Origin: Macrophomina tecta
Lineage: Eukaryota; Ascomycota; Dothideomycetes; Botryosphaeriales; Botryosphaeriaceae
Length of the DNA stretch: 64,000 nt
Assembly: GCA_024180945.1 (NCBI GenBank)
Contig: JAKSGN010000005.1
Span: 186,001-250,000, forward strand
Direction of reading: 5' to 3'
Below the pieces are notes generated by a model, which worked only from the letters and a program-made list of their open reading frames with translations, had not been told where the DNA came from and ran no database searches. The position numbers were made by a program, and so were the translations under genes. How positions within the stretch are numbered: the stretch's first letter is position 1; every line of letters starts with the position of its first letter. Positions 1 through 9,446 of the stretch are shown piece after piece.

Positions 1-88
1 TGAGCGGCTCGGCACGGTTGATGACGAGTTCTGCGAGAGCCAGGCCGAGGCCTCCTGCAGCTCCGGTGATGATAACCGTTCCAGCCAT
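1..88 (-). CDS. Short-chain dehydrogenase/reductase, N-terminal fragment
   Basis: Only the first 29 codons are present; the gene runs off the left edge. The ATG is at 86-88 on the minus strand and is followed directly by a hydrophobic beta strand and a glycine-rich loop, TGAAGGLG, which matches the TGxxxGxG NAD(P)-binding motif of classical SDR enzymes. Substrate and cofactor preference cannot be told from this piece. Its closeness to the RiPP-like locus at 3.5-9.4 kb makes a link possible but unproven. Confidence 0.75.
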   Translation of the reverse strand, partial: MAGTVIITGAAGGLGLALAELVINRAEPL

Positions 89-939
89 CTGAGGTCTTCA
101 AGGAAGGTTGTTGGGAAGGTTGAGGTGTGGATGGCGAGCTCGCAAGCTTAAATATACACAGCCTCCCGGGGCACGAGGTTCCGGCAATTCATGCGGCATT
201 GTAATAAGCTCATGCTCGTTACACCAACGCGCCTTAGCGTTTTCGAATCATGGGCTCCGACTGGTATATTGCATGCAACCACCTCTGGTATTGAGTCGCG
301 GAACGCGTCCTGGAAGAGTGGCGGTGTTGGGGCTCGAGGAGACCTCTTCCTCATCAGCCTTCGCACATCCCCATGCTTCGCACGCAGCGCCAGATCAGGT
401 AAGTAAACTCAAGGTGACTCGGGGAAATACTCCCCGCTATTCTGATAATTCTATTCACATAAGCGATCCAATTGTTCCGGCGCAATTTCTCCTCAACATG
501 TACCCACTGGATATTGTAAAGGCTTGCATTAGGACTTTTACATTGTCTTAAGACACACTAGTATAAGGGAGTGCCGCCTTTTAGTTTTCCGTTGTTGGAT
601 CAGGTCTGTGATATTACGGCAATATTTTATTAACGCGAGTGCAGCAATGAAGGCTCAGGGCGGTCCTAAATGTGCGAACAAGACCCAGTATATACACGAC
701 GATTTCACCTATTTGTTTACCAATAGCACAAATTCTGCCCCTCTAGTCTGCGAAGAGCGGCCGTAGTATGTGGGAATGATCAGCAGATCGGACACGTTCA
801 CGGAATTTCCGCCCTCCCTTCCGCGCTCTGTAAAGGTTGTGGCGCACACCGCACAAAGTATGCGCCAGAAGCCATTAGCCGTTTACTTGAAACAGGCAAG
901 GCCCTCCCGAAGTACTCGCTGCTTTTAATAGTCACGTAG
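89..939. other. Intergenic, no gene recognised
   Basis: Short open frames exist here on both strands but none has recognisable motifs or a convincing start. It probably holds the promoter of the leftward SDR and the 3' flank of the GNAT gene. Confidence 0.5.
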
Positions 940-1536
940 TCAAGCTGTCCCTCCCGCCCGCCGCTGCTTGTCTTTCCAGTCGCCTTCCAGCATCCCAAAT
1001 TCTACCCAGTCGTGCCAAGAACCGTCGAACCAGATGGACTCTCTCCGCCGACCTTCCAACACAAAGCCAAGACGTTCGTACAGATGCAGGGCGGCGGCGT
1101 TGTATGAGAAACAGTCGATGCCGATGCGATGCAGCCCTGCCATTTGGAAGCCCCAGTTCAAAATCCAATTTATGGCCTCGCCGCCGTAACCCTTGCGCTG
1201 GTGCTCAGCAACGATGTCGATGCTGATGCTGCTGGTACGGTGGTGCTCGAGACCGGGGCGTGGCGCCGTGAGGGAGACGATGCCGATCGGGACCGGCGTT
1301 TCCTGCGAGCCTGAGGGAGATGGCGCAATGCAGATGATGACGGCGAGCAGGCATTTCTCCGTCAGATGCGTCTTCCACTCCTTGCTCGCCTTCATGGTCT
1401 CCGGTCGCGGCAGCGAGAGATTGGAGAGCGCGTAGGACACGGGGTCGGCCTGGACCAAGTGCACGAACGCGTCATCCTCTGGCGTGTCTTCGATTGCGCG
1501 GAAGATGAGCCTTTCCGTTCGGAAGGGATTTTTCAT
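940..1536 (-). CDS. GNAT family N-acetyltransferase (RimJ/RimL-like)
   Basis: An uninterrupted 198-residue protein. It opens with a TERLIFRAI strand typical of RimJ/RimL-like GNATs. The acetyl-CoA pyrophosphate loop is seen as QRKGYGGEA near residues 113-121, followed by the helix/strand pattern GLHRIGIDCFSYNAAALHLYERLGF, here split as the IGID strand and the NAAALHLYERLGF segment that closes the fold. Length fits a single-domain GNAT. It should transfer acetyl from acetyl-CoA to an amine; the substrate is unknown. A second GNAT of the same broad type lies at 8.4 kb. Confidence 0.85.
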   Translation of the reverse strand: MKNPFRTERLIFRAIEDTPEDDAFVHLVQADPVSYALSNLSLPRPETMKASKEWKTHLTEKCLLAVIICIAPSPSGSQETPVPIGIVSLTAPRPGLEHHRTSSISIDIVAEHQRKGYGGEAINWILNWGFQMAGLHRIGIDCFSYNAAALHLYERLGFVLEGRRRESIWFDGSWHDWVEFGMLEGDWKDKQRRAGGTA

Positions 1537-3217
1537 GATTGCAATGGGCTGGCGTCACTGAGGGTGCTTAGGGGTGGAAAGAAGCGGTTTTATGCTCGAG
1601 GCGCGTCCACCGTCTCCCGCCCTTGGGCACCGCCGGCTACACGGTGACCCGAGAGGGAAGGTGCATGACTCGGTCGCTCAGAGCCTTCTTCCCCCACCAT
1701 CCAGCAGTGAATATTTCTCGTTTTCAGGGGGAGGATCCGGGGAGGCTCGGATTCAACTGAAAGTGAGCTATCCAGCGTGCTGCAGATATTCGGCAGCTTC
1801 CCGAGTCCGCTCTTCTCAATAGCTGACGTGGAAGCACCAGAATCAGCCATACTCTCTACATCTTTGACGGCCAGGGGCGCTGTAACACCGGGATCACTGC
1901 CCAGAGACGCAGATAGCTCTATTGTTTTCTCCAGATACCCTACTGGCACCCCCAGCCTCGACTCGTGGGAAGCTGCAATCCTGAATCTGATTCCTACGAC
2001 ATCCAAGTTGGCCTCAGATACGTACGGTATTACCCGCACGTCGTCATTCACTCTATCTATATACTTCCCTTCAGATGTGATCGTGGGGTTGCAAATTACC
2101 TCCGCATACTGAATACTTCACATTGACTTCTGATTCCGAAGAGACAGCGAATTCTTGGACCGATCAGAATATGCCTATTCCATACCCTTTCACTTAACTG
2201 ATGAATTCGTATCCAGCTATCTGCCATCTCCCAGTATTCCATTGCTGAAAAGCTCTGAAATAAGCTCTTGGGAGTCCCAAAGCTACCAGGGCTCTTCATC
2301 TGAGTCTACACCGCCATCCTCAATCGAATATGTGAACAGTCCTGGAGCAGAGCTGACGTACACAACCATTACCGAGGATGCGGAGAGATCCGTGGAAGTG
2401 GCAGTATCAGATTATTCACCAAGAAGCTTGGCTTATTCAGCTGGAACCCATCAGCTTGTGAGTCAGCCTGCAGCACGTCGTCATCCCCAGAACCGCCAGT
2501 GCAGACAGCTTCTCCGTATCTTGGTTACCCGAACGTTTCTCCTGAGACTGCTCTGGAATATCCAACTGCACCGTGAGAATCTGGCAAAATGATCCCTTCA
2601 GAGACCGCTTTAACATATACAACGCTGGATGCAGAAGCTTTGCTTCCTCTAACACAGCCTCCTTTAGCTTTTCTGAACCGGAATGAGGCACACACCGCTG
2701 TGGTCTTGTATCGAAGCAGCATCTGCTGCACATGAATGAAGAAACGATTCTGTCATCCGAATTCAATGTCACCATCTGTGACAGGTCCACTCTTCGCAGC
2801 TTCTGAACTTCCTGCTGGTGGGGCCTATTCAAAGGCTGACAGCGGGCTTTTTTATTTTTGATATATGCGCCAGCAATAGTCTGTACAGGGAATGATCGTC
2901 CGCCTACACGAGTTACTGATTAGGCAGGCGTGCGAAGCAGGGAGGGATCGACCATGACTACGCTTTATACCTCACAATGTAAAACCAGGCGACACAAAGT
3001 AGACTATGGAGCCTGCCTCCTCCTTATTTTGATAGAAACCTCTGATTTCTCAGTTGTTTCAGCATTCTCTGGTCTATATGTTTAATAATTTATAAGCTAA
3101 CCAGTATTACAGAAGACGTGTGGTCCCGTTTCTCCTTGGAACGATCAGAGCCAAAGCCAACAATCACGTCGCTGGATTTTGGACACACCCAGGCAGACTT
3201 CTGCGGGAACTCCTTTC
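1537..3217. other. Coding-like but broken segment, strand uncertain
   Basis: Open stretches occur on both strands between about 1590 and 2840. On minus, about 1590-2090 reads as a plausible soluble protein piece (VIPYVSEANLDVVGIRFRI and onward) but loses its frame upstream. On plus, about 2155-2860 reads as Ser/Thr-rich sequence with a recurring LTYTT motif, broken by stops. I recognise no family. The best description is a decayed or multi-exon hypothetical gene. The rest, to the T tract at 3218, holds nothing I can support. Confidence 0.3.
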
Positions 3218-3241
3218 TTTTTTTTTTTTTTTTTTTTTTTT
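3218..3241. repeat. T homopolymer tract, 24 nt
   Basis: An uninterrupted run of T. Similar tracts occur at about 24304, 24888, 42010, 44940 and 50113. No target-site duplications or retroposon body were seen beside it. Confidence 0.9.
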
Positions 3242-3543
3242 GACACCACAAAGACATCCCCGCAGGACTTGACGGTCAGCTGCTCCGTCTGAGTAGTATA
3301 TACATGATACTTCACTTGGCGAGTATCACAGGCCATTTGTGGCAGGTAGGCGCTTCACTTTCTAAAGAAAAAGAAAAAAAAACTTCTTGAGTGCGAGATC
3401 CAAAGTCGGTTTATTGCATACATCCAAACGATATGCCTCCTTTTGGTCTAGATAGTCCCTCCCCGCTCGAACATAATCCCGTCCGAAGGATCTGAGATTC
3501 TCTGAAGATTTTGTCGGTATGAGCACGACAAACTCAAGTCTAT

Positions 3544-4377
3544 CTACTGCTTGTTCTTGCCAGCAGAGGCCCAAACATAGGCGGGAGCAGCTTCCTCGGC
3601 CTCGCGCTTCTCCTTGCCGGCGGAAGCCCAGACATACGCAGGCGCAGCCTCCTCTCTCTTCTCCTTGCCGGCCGAAGCCCAAACGTAGGCAGGGGCAGCC
3701 TCAGCAGGCTCGGCCTCACGCTTCTCCTTGCCGGCGGAGGCCCAGACATACGCAGGCGCAGCCTCCTCTCTCTTCTCCTTGCCGGCTGAGGCCCACACGT
3801 ATGCGGGCGCGGCTTCCTCGGCCTCGCGCTTCTCCTTTCCAGCAGAAGCCCAGACGTAGGCGGGAGCAGCCTCCTCCCTCTTCTCCTTGCCGGCCGACGC
3901 CCACACATAGGCAGGCGCGGCCTCAGCGGCCTCAGCTTCGCGCTTCTCCTTCCCGGCAGAAGCCCAAACGTAGGCGGGCGCGGCCTCGGCAGGATCAGCC
4001 TCACGCTTCTCTTTGCCAGCAGAGGCCCAAACGTAGGCGGGAGCTGCCTCTTCGCGCTTCTCTTTGCCAGCGGATGCCCACACGTATGCAGGCGCCGCCT
4101 CTTCACGCTTCTCCTTCCCGGCAGAGGCCCAGACATAAGCGGGGGCAGCCTCGGCCGCCTCACGCTTCTCCTTGCCAGCGGAAGCCCAGACGTAGGCTGG
4201 AGCGGCCTCGGCGGGCTCCCTCTTCTCCTTGCCAGAGGAGGCCCAGACGTAGGCGGGAGCAGCCTCGGCGGGCTCGCGCTTCTCGATCTCGATGACGGGG
4301 GCCTTCTTGTCGAGGATGGCGGCGGCGAAGCTGGTGGCCGTGAGGGCGCTGAGCGTGGCGGCGGCGGTGAACTTCAT
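3544..4377 (-). CDS. Kex2-processed secreted repeat protein; putative RiPP (dikaritin-type) precursor
   Basis: A 277-residue single-exon protein. Residues 1-20 form a signal peptide ending in FAAA. A short pro-region ends in EIEKR at residue 34. Then come 13 tandem units, each an acidic spacer, the core AAPAYVWASAGK, and KEKR, a dibasic site for the Golgi protease Kex2. Unit 1 has ASSGK instead of ASAGK; the last unit ends GKNKQ with no KR. Spacers have the forms EE, EPAE, EAAE, EAEE, EADPAE, EAEAAE and EAEPAE. Codons differ between units while the core is fixed, so the peptide itself appears selected. Fungal proteins of this shape are either alpha-factor-type pheromone precursors or precursors of cyclic RiPPs such as ustiloxins and phomopsins. 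The core lacks the Trp-Cys-Pro-Gly pattern of ascomycete pheromones, and a UstYa gene sits 3 kb away, so a RiPP precursor is favoured. The mature product is inferred, not shown. Confidence 0.85.
   Translation of the reverse strand: MKFTAAATLSALTATSFAAAILDKKAPVIEIEKREPAEAAPAYVWASSGKEKREPAEAAPAYVWASAGKEKREAAEAAPAYVWASAGKEKREEAAPAYVWASAGKEKREEAAPAYVWASAGKEKREADPAEAAPAYVWASAGKEKREAEAAEAAPAYVWASAGKEKREEAAPAYVWASAGKEKREAEEAAPAYVWASAGKEKREEAAPAYVWASAGKEKREAEPAEAAPAYVWASAGKEKREEAAPAYVWASAGKEKREAEEAAPAYVWASAGKNKQ
3547..4275 (-). repeat. 13 tandem peptide repeats within the precursor
   Basis: Units of 17, 19 or 21 codons (51, 57 or 63 bp). Counting from each Kex2 site to the Tyr of YVW gives 8, 8, 8, 6, 6, 10, 10, 6, 8, 6, 10, 6 and 8 residues: always even. 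The length changes are therefore steps of two codons. This keeps Tyr in register for trimming by a dipeptidyl aminopeptidase of the Ste13 type, which removes residues two at a time. Confidence 0.95.
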
Positions 4378-5777
4378 TTTGCTGCGTTGGAGTCAAGAAG
4401 ACAGAAGAGCTCGGCTACTATTGGCTGTTAGCTGTCGCCGGCCGAGTCCCTCTGTTTGGCCTCACTGACCGTTTCGTGTGTCTGGCGGTGGCTCAGGTGG
4501 ACTGATGGTGTTGTGATGGATGGGATATCTGCTGTTCGTCAGGAGATTATATACGCATCTACTATAACGACAACCCCGTCAGCATGACCGGTGACCGTAT
4601 GTGGCCCTTCGGGTACTTTGCACTGATTCAGCGCTGTTGGATGTCCGTCCTCAGCCCGGCGTTCCAGAGGCCGTGATACTGCATGATTCACGCCTCACCT
4701 TCCCAATACTGCTTTCCGAACATGAGCTGGAGATAAGCCGAGCTACCAGAAGCCAGATTGTCGCATCAGATGCAAGGGAAATGGTGTAGAGCACGTTGGT
4801 GGCTGAGCTGAAGGTCTGGTCCACCATTGCGGCAGACGTGCCCGGCGGAAGATCTTTCCGAGTTGGGAAAGGGATGATGATTTGCCATATATCACGAATC
4901 AAACGCCAGCAAAGGTGGCAAATGCCTCTATAGACCAGTATGCAATCCTTCGCGGAGTGGGGCAACACCCAGCGCGGAGCGCGAGGTAAGCGGCGATCGA
5001 AGCGCCAAACCCTATGAATCCCCGCCGATTCCTGGCTGACAATCACATAGACCGCTTCGGTGAACATGAGGCCTCCCGCGCGTTATGTGCTGTCCGGTCC
5101 ACCCCAACTCAACCACAAGTTACCAAAAGGGGCAATTGCCTCACGCTAAGCTCCGATTGGCTGCAAAAGCTGGTGTAACAATTCCCCGGTGAATCCTTCG
5201 GCCCCCACGGCTTGCCGCCGTCCGACGGACTAGACCAGCGGGTCGAGCACGCGTCAGCGCGAGGCCACTGCATATACGAATTGCAGACGGTGGTGCATTC
5301 TTCCCCTGGGGTGTTCAAGGTCAGATACTAAGCTGCTGTCCTTCAGTGCTTAGCGTCAAGATAAGCCTCCGGGGAAATTCTGACCCACGTAAGACCTAAG
5401 TGGACCCGTTCCTGTCCAGCGGCGATCATTTTTTTTAAATGTCTCACTTAGTGCGGCTGCCTGATCGGATAAGCAGGCATGCATGTCAGCATTGCTGGCA
5501 CTCGACGCCGCGCCCATGCAATGGCACGCATGTTCGTGAAGTGAGAAAAGCGGTGATCAGCAAGCTGTTGCATGGGCCTATTTTCGCAATGAATAGCCGC
5601 ATGAACCTTCAGAGTGGCAAACTGCACCGAGGATCTCGGCGAGCAGCATGCGCAAAACTCGGAGCCCATGTGCAGCGAAGAGAGAGGGGCGGGCAGAACA
5701 CGGCTGAAGATGGACAAAGTGAGGATACGTTGATGGAATATGGCATTTTTTCAAACTATGGCCACCCCGCGCGCCAA
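4378..5777. other. Gap between precursor and dioxygenase, no gene recognised
   Basis: A 138-codon open frame on minus (4651-5067) and shorter ones on both strands are present. None shows a family motif, a signal peptide or sensible splice joins. The part next to 4377 must contain the precursor promoter. Confidence 0.5.
4547..4553 (-). promoter_or_regulatory. TATA box of the repeat precursor gene
   Basis: The minus strand reads TATATAA about 170 bp upstream of the precursor ATG. Position and sequence fit a TATA element; the transcription start is not known. Confidence 0.5.
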
Positions 5778-6707
5778 TCACTGCTGCTCAGGCACCCATT
5801 TGTCGCGTCTGGTGAAGATGTTCAAGCCAACCTTGCGGCCCTTCTTCACCGGCATGCCCGCATGCCAGACGCCGGGGTGGCCCGTCCCGTTGGGGTACAG
5901 GTTCTCCCAGAAGACGGCATTGCCCACCACCGGCTTGAAAGCGACGCCGCCCACGCCCGAGTCGTCCTCGCAATCAATGAACTGGCACCACGTGGCGGGG
6001 AAGCGGCCCTCGTAGTGCGGGAACTGCGTGGCGCCACCGGTGCAGGCGCCGCCGTCGACCAGGTCGTCGCAGGCGAGGTAGACGAAGAAGGTGGACAGGC
6101 GCGGGTTGGCCATGCCCTGGAACCAGTCGAAGTGCGGGCGGAAGTGATCGCTCACGCCGTACTTGACCACCTGGATGTCCTCGAGGTTCGCCCTGGGCAG
6201 GTAGCCCTGGAAGCCGACCGACCGCTCTTCGATGCACGACACGACGGGGTCGTCGGGCACGACGGCCGACATGGAAGATCGGATCTCGCGGTCGTAGGCC
6301 TCGAGCTGGTAGCCCTTGGACACGGGAGACTGGCGGTAGTAGGGCACAGCCAGCTCGAGCAGGTACTCGGTCTCGGCCTTGCTCAGGTAGTCCTCGATGT
6401 AGATGATCAGAGGGTCGGTGGAGAAGATGTGCGTTTGGAATGGGTGGGCTGGGCACCCGGCGGCGTACTGAGCGGCCATGCGGTCGAATTTGGTGGCGTT
6501 GCCGGCTTCTGGCTTGGAGAAGGAAGCCATGGCAGCATCTAGCCCATTTGAATTGAACATGGGGCGGATGTTCTGCCACTGGAGGAAGCCAAAGGGAAGC
6601 AGTGGCAGCAGCATTGCCGCTGTCATCATCCAGGGCGATCTGGAAGAAGAAGAAGAAGAAGACGAAGAAGCAGGCTTGTGTGCGGCGGACGACTTTGGAG
6701 CGGCCAT
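5778..6707 (-). CDS. Prolyl 4-hydroxylase-type 2-oxoglutarate/Fe(II) dioxygenase
   Basis: A 309-residue single-exon protein starting at MAAPKS. A Ser-rich cytosolic tail is followed by one membrane segment near residues 27-43, so it is a type II protein facing the ER/Golgi lumen. The catalytic domain (about residues 95-305) shows the iron triad: His192 and Asp194 in FRPHFDWF, His282 in GVWHAG, and Lys292 in RKVGLNIF as the likely 2-oxoglutarate ligand. This is the P4Hc fold that hydroxylates proline or other residues in secreted proteins. It lies between the repeat precursor, whose core contains Ala-Pro-Ala-Tyr, and the UstYa gene, and it is divergent from the latter. A role in tailoring the peptide is inferred from position only; a housekeeping P4H is possible. 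Confidence 0.85.
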   Translation of the reverse strand: MAAPKSSAAHKPASSSSSSSSSRSPWMMTAAMLLPLLPFGFLQWQNIRPMFNSNGLDAAMASFSKPEAGNATKFDRMAAQYAAGCPAHPFQTHIFSTDPLIIYIEDYLSKAETEYLLELAVPYYRQSPVSKGYQLEAYDREIRSSMSAVVPDDPVVSCIEERSVGFQGYLPRANLEDIQVVKYGVSDHFRPHFDWFQGMANPRLSTFFVYLACDDLVDGGACTGGATQFPHYEGRFPATWCQFIDCEDDSGVGGVAFKPVVGNAVFWENLYPNGTGHPGVWHAGMPVKKGRKVGLNIFTRRDKWVPEQQ

Positions 6708-7314
6708 TGTGCCAGAAGTTTGCCAGCGAAGATCAGGTCTGTGACTGTGTTGATGATTGGGGAGAAAGATGATGGAGCAAATTTCTTGAGAGCGGGTGCT
6801 TTCTCGGGGGGAGGGCACTCCATCATCTGTTCGAGAGTGCCAGGCTGGCGAAATCTTAGCATGGCTGCGCTGCGCAGGGTCTCGGCGCCGCGAACCGCCA
6901 GCTGCAGTGAGCCGTGCCCGTCGATCAGACCCTGCTGACGGTCAAACACGGGTGGCTGGCTGTTGGCGATGCGCGCAGGGATGATGGCCAACCTGAGCTG
7001 CCCAATGCGGTAAACCGGAGCACGGTCAGGCCAGCCACAGCCTTCAGCCTCAGACCTGCGTAAGCACCATGCACGCAGATCAGCGGTGGCTTCGAATGGC
7101 TGATCACCTTCCCATTCCAGCACCAGGCGGGGAGAAGAAAAAAAGGTAGGGCTTCGCTGAAGTAGCGCAGAGTGCATCCTGAGAGGGGCCGAATCCCGTG
7201 CACAAAGACGCTATCGCTCATTTTCTGGCGCGGACCGCAGCCCTTCTCCTCGCGCAAACCCACTGGAAAGACTTTCAGTCAACTCTCCATCATTTCCTGC
7301 CCTGCTCAGCCGCC
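6708..7314. promoter_or_regulatory. Divergent promoter region, dioxygenase / UstYa
   Basis: About 600 bp separate the two divergent starts. No gene is supported inside it; long frames here are leader sequence or shadows. The arrangement would allow co-regulation of the two genes. I identified no specific factor site. Confidence 0.4.
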
Positions 7315-8181
7315 ATGTATAAGCTCAAGTCTCAGCAAAACCGCGCGTCTTCCGAGGAGGAGCTTGCGAGCACGTCGTCCGCCATGGAGGAAGATAACCG
7401 GTTCCTGCTCGACGAGAAGCGTGGCTTCAAGACTGCGAGGAGATCTTGCCGTTGGCTGAACTGGAAGATGGCGGCAGTGGCATTCAATCTTCTGTTCTTC
7501 GTCGGCGGCATCTCTGTGTGGGGCCACGTGCTGGTGCTTCTGAAGAGCCTCCGCTGCGACACCCAGCCTGAGACCGACCACTTCGAGCCCGACTGTGAGT
7601 TTTACCAAGAGAGAGCAGAGCGTATCTGACCCGTCGAAGTGCTCTACAACAGCCGGGTGACTTTCCAGCCGCATTCGTACATGGGCGGAGCTCCCAGCAA
7701 CGCTACGGACGAGATGTGGCAGCGCCTCTCTCCCCCGGGCGACGGCATTGTCGAAGTTCCCAACGAGTTCACAGCAAACCTTCCGGCCTCGCTCGCCGGA
7801 CCGAACAATCCGGACAGCCACAAAGTGTACGGCGTCTCCATGTTCCACCAGCTCCACTGCCTCAACTTCCTCCGCTTCGCCTACTATCCAGAGGCCGTCA
7901 CCGACATGTCACCCGACGAAGTTGTCTTCCACCGCGACCACTGCCTGGATTACATCCGCCAGGCCATCATGTGCGCTGGCGACACTACCTTCGAGCCGCT
8001 CACTCAGGTTGGCATCAACGGCATGGGCGCCACGCACCAGTGCCGTGACTTTGACAGGCTCTTCAGCTGGGCATATGAGCATCGCTCAGACAAGGAACAC
8101 GGCTCTGGCTACAAAGGGGGCAAGGTCACTCACACTCCGGGGCACAGGAACCACTTTGACAATGAGGAGCACGGCAACTGA
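7315..8181 (+). CDS. UstYa-family (DUF3328) oxidase/cyclase-like protein
   Basis: Two exons, 7315-7594 and 7640-8181. The 45-nt intron has a GTGAGT donor and a CTGAC branch site, and the join gives 273 residues. The N-terminus is cytosolic (FLLDEK), then one membrane segment at about residues 51-68, then a lumenal domain. That domain carries the two signature motifs of the family: HQLHC at 163-167 and HCLDYIRQ at 194-201, followed by the conserved C-terminal WAYEHR region. In ustiloxin, phomopsin and asperipin pathways, UstYa proteins drive oxidative ring closure on the released peptide, often through Tyr. Here it lies 3 kb from a repeat precursor whose core begins with Tyr and contains Trp. 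UstYa proteins are also widespread outside RiPP clusters, so the pathway link rests on the neighbours. Confidence 0.9.
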
Positions 8182-8442
8182 GAGATGCAAGCGAGACTGT
8201 ACTTAGAGTTTTATAGCCGGCACACGCGGAATCGAATAACACGTGGCGTTCAACCTTAATGCACTCTTATCGTGAGGAAAAAGCCTCGCTGCGGGTAGCT
8301 GTGCCACAGTGAGGGCAGCTTGAGTCATGCCGGCCGACCGCAGCCCCTCCTACATTTAAGGACGCCTTCGTCCCTCCCTGGTCCTGCCACGCTCTCCGAA
8401 CCCCCCGCAAGAACACACTTATCGCCGGGCAAAGAGAACAAG
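8182..8442. other. Intergenic, UstYa 3' flank and GNAT promoter
   Basis: Short spacer between two same-strand genes. No further feature is seen. Confidence 0.5.
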
Positions 8443-9093
8443 ATGACAGACCCCAACTTCCACATCACTACCCAGCGTCTGTACCTTTCCTACTTCCAAC
8501 CATCCAATCCCGCCCACTGCGATTTCCTCGTCACCCTCTACAACACGCCCGAATTTATCGCCTCCATCGGAGGCAAGCCCACCTCTGTCACCACCCGCGA
8601 CGCCGCGCGCGCCCTCCTCGAGAGTCGTTTCCGCGCCGAGCACGCCCGAAATGGCTACGGCACATATCTCGTTTCCCTCAAGTCGTCAGCAGGTGAGGCG
8701 CCCACAGCGAGCCACCCCGACGACGGGGAAGAAATCCCGTTCGCGGAAAGGCTGTCGCGCTGCAAACCCATTGGAACCGTCTCATTGATGCGCGGAGAGC
8801 CTCCAAACGCGTACACGGCCCCGGACCTGGGCTTCACGATCCTCCCGGAGGAGATGCGCAAAGGGTATGCGCGCGAGGCCGCCGAGGGGCTGTTGAAGTA
8901 TGCGGAAGAGGAGCTGGGCGTGCGGGATGTGCTGGGGCTGTTCGATCCGACTAATGCAGCCTCAAGGGGCGTTTTCAGGAGCCTGGGCTTTCGCGACCGC
9001 GGCGTGAAGAAGCTCAAGGTGTTTGGCAACATCGAAGGGGCCGTGTGGGTGAGAGAGGGGATGGCGGAGGACTTGGGCGTGTATGGCTTCTGA
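8443..9093 (+). CDS. GNAT family N-acetyltransferase
   Basis: A 216-residue single-exon protein starting at MTDPNFHI; an upstream open stretch in the same frame is treated as leader. It shows the RimJ/RimL-like opening TQRLYLSYF, an acetyl-CoA loop EMRKGYAREA near residues 145-154, and a final NAASRGVFRSLGF segment. Substrate unknown. It follows the UstYa gene on the same strand with a 261-bp gap, so it may belong to the peptide locus, for example capping an amine. It could equally be an unrelated detoxifying or ribosomal-type acetyltransferase. Confidence 0.85.
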   Translation: MTDPNFHITTQRLYLSYFQPSNPAHCDFLVTLYNTPEFIASIGGKPTSVTTRDAARALLESRFRAEHARNGYGTYLVSLKSSAGEAPTASHPDDGEEIPFAERLSRCKPIGTVSLMRGEPPNAYTAPDLGFTILPEEMRKGYAREAAEGLLKYAEEELGVRDVLGLFDPTNAASRGVFRSLGFRDRGVKKLKVFGNIEGAVWVREGMAEDLGVYGF

Positions 9094-9180
9094 GAGAGCT
9101 TTGCTTTTCACTGGAACGTCGAAACAGTCTACATGAACACTCAGAATCCAATTTGAATCTGCTCTTTTGCTCCAAGCACG

Positions 9181-9425
9181 CTAGCCGCTTTGCCATGTGA
9201 GATTGTACTTTGCTTCCTGCTCGATCTGAAATTGCCGCAGCCGCTCAAAGTCGATGCAGTCGTGCTCCACGCCCCAGCCGGTCACGGATGTCGCGTGGCC
9301 TTTTCCGACTTTGATCGGGCTGTTGCCTTCGATTATCAGGTCTCCTCCACAAGAGATACCCTGTCGCAGGTACTCGAAGCAGTGTTCCACGTGGACCTTC
9401 CACTTGAAAGCATCTGGGTCTGCTG
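9181..9425 (-). pseudogene. Second UstYa-family gene, truncated at the hAT element
   Basis: The minus strand encodes about 80 residues of a UstYa C-terminal half: DAFKWKVHVEHC, then HCFEYLRQGISCGGD (the second signature motif), then VTGWGVEHDC and a closing FERLRQFQIE helix, ending at a stop at 9181-9183. Reading upstream, the frame enters the terminal inverted repeat of the hAT transposon at 9426, before the HQLHC motif, the membrane segment and the start codon would be reached. I searched the far flank of the transposon (12286-13500) by eye for the missing half and did not find it. So this is a truncated relic, not a simple split gene. Confidence 0.75.
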
Positions 9426-9446
9426 CAGGGTGGCAATCAATTCAAT
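9426..9446. repeat. hAT left terminal inverted repeat
   Basis: 21 bp starting CAGGGTGG, an exact inverted match to 12265-12285. Confidence 0.9.

Noticed and set aside
3519..4295. Long Arg/Pro-rich open frame on the plus strand over the repeat region (and another in the shifted minus frame)
   Set aside because: These are shadows of the tandem repeat gene; repeats without stops on one frame give open shadows in others. Only the minus frame has a signal peptide and Kex2 sites.
3544..4377. Alpha-factor-type mating pheromone precursor
   Set aside because: The architecture fits, but the core lacks the Trp-Cys...Pro-Gly pattern of ascomycete pheromones, and no mating-type gene is nearby. A UstYa gene is nearby instead. 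Not fully excluded.
5439..6542. 367-codon plus-strand frame opposite the dioxygenase
   Set aside because: It is antisense to a well-supported P4H gene with intact catalytic residues and has composition typical of a GC-rich shadow.
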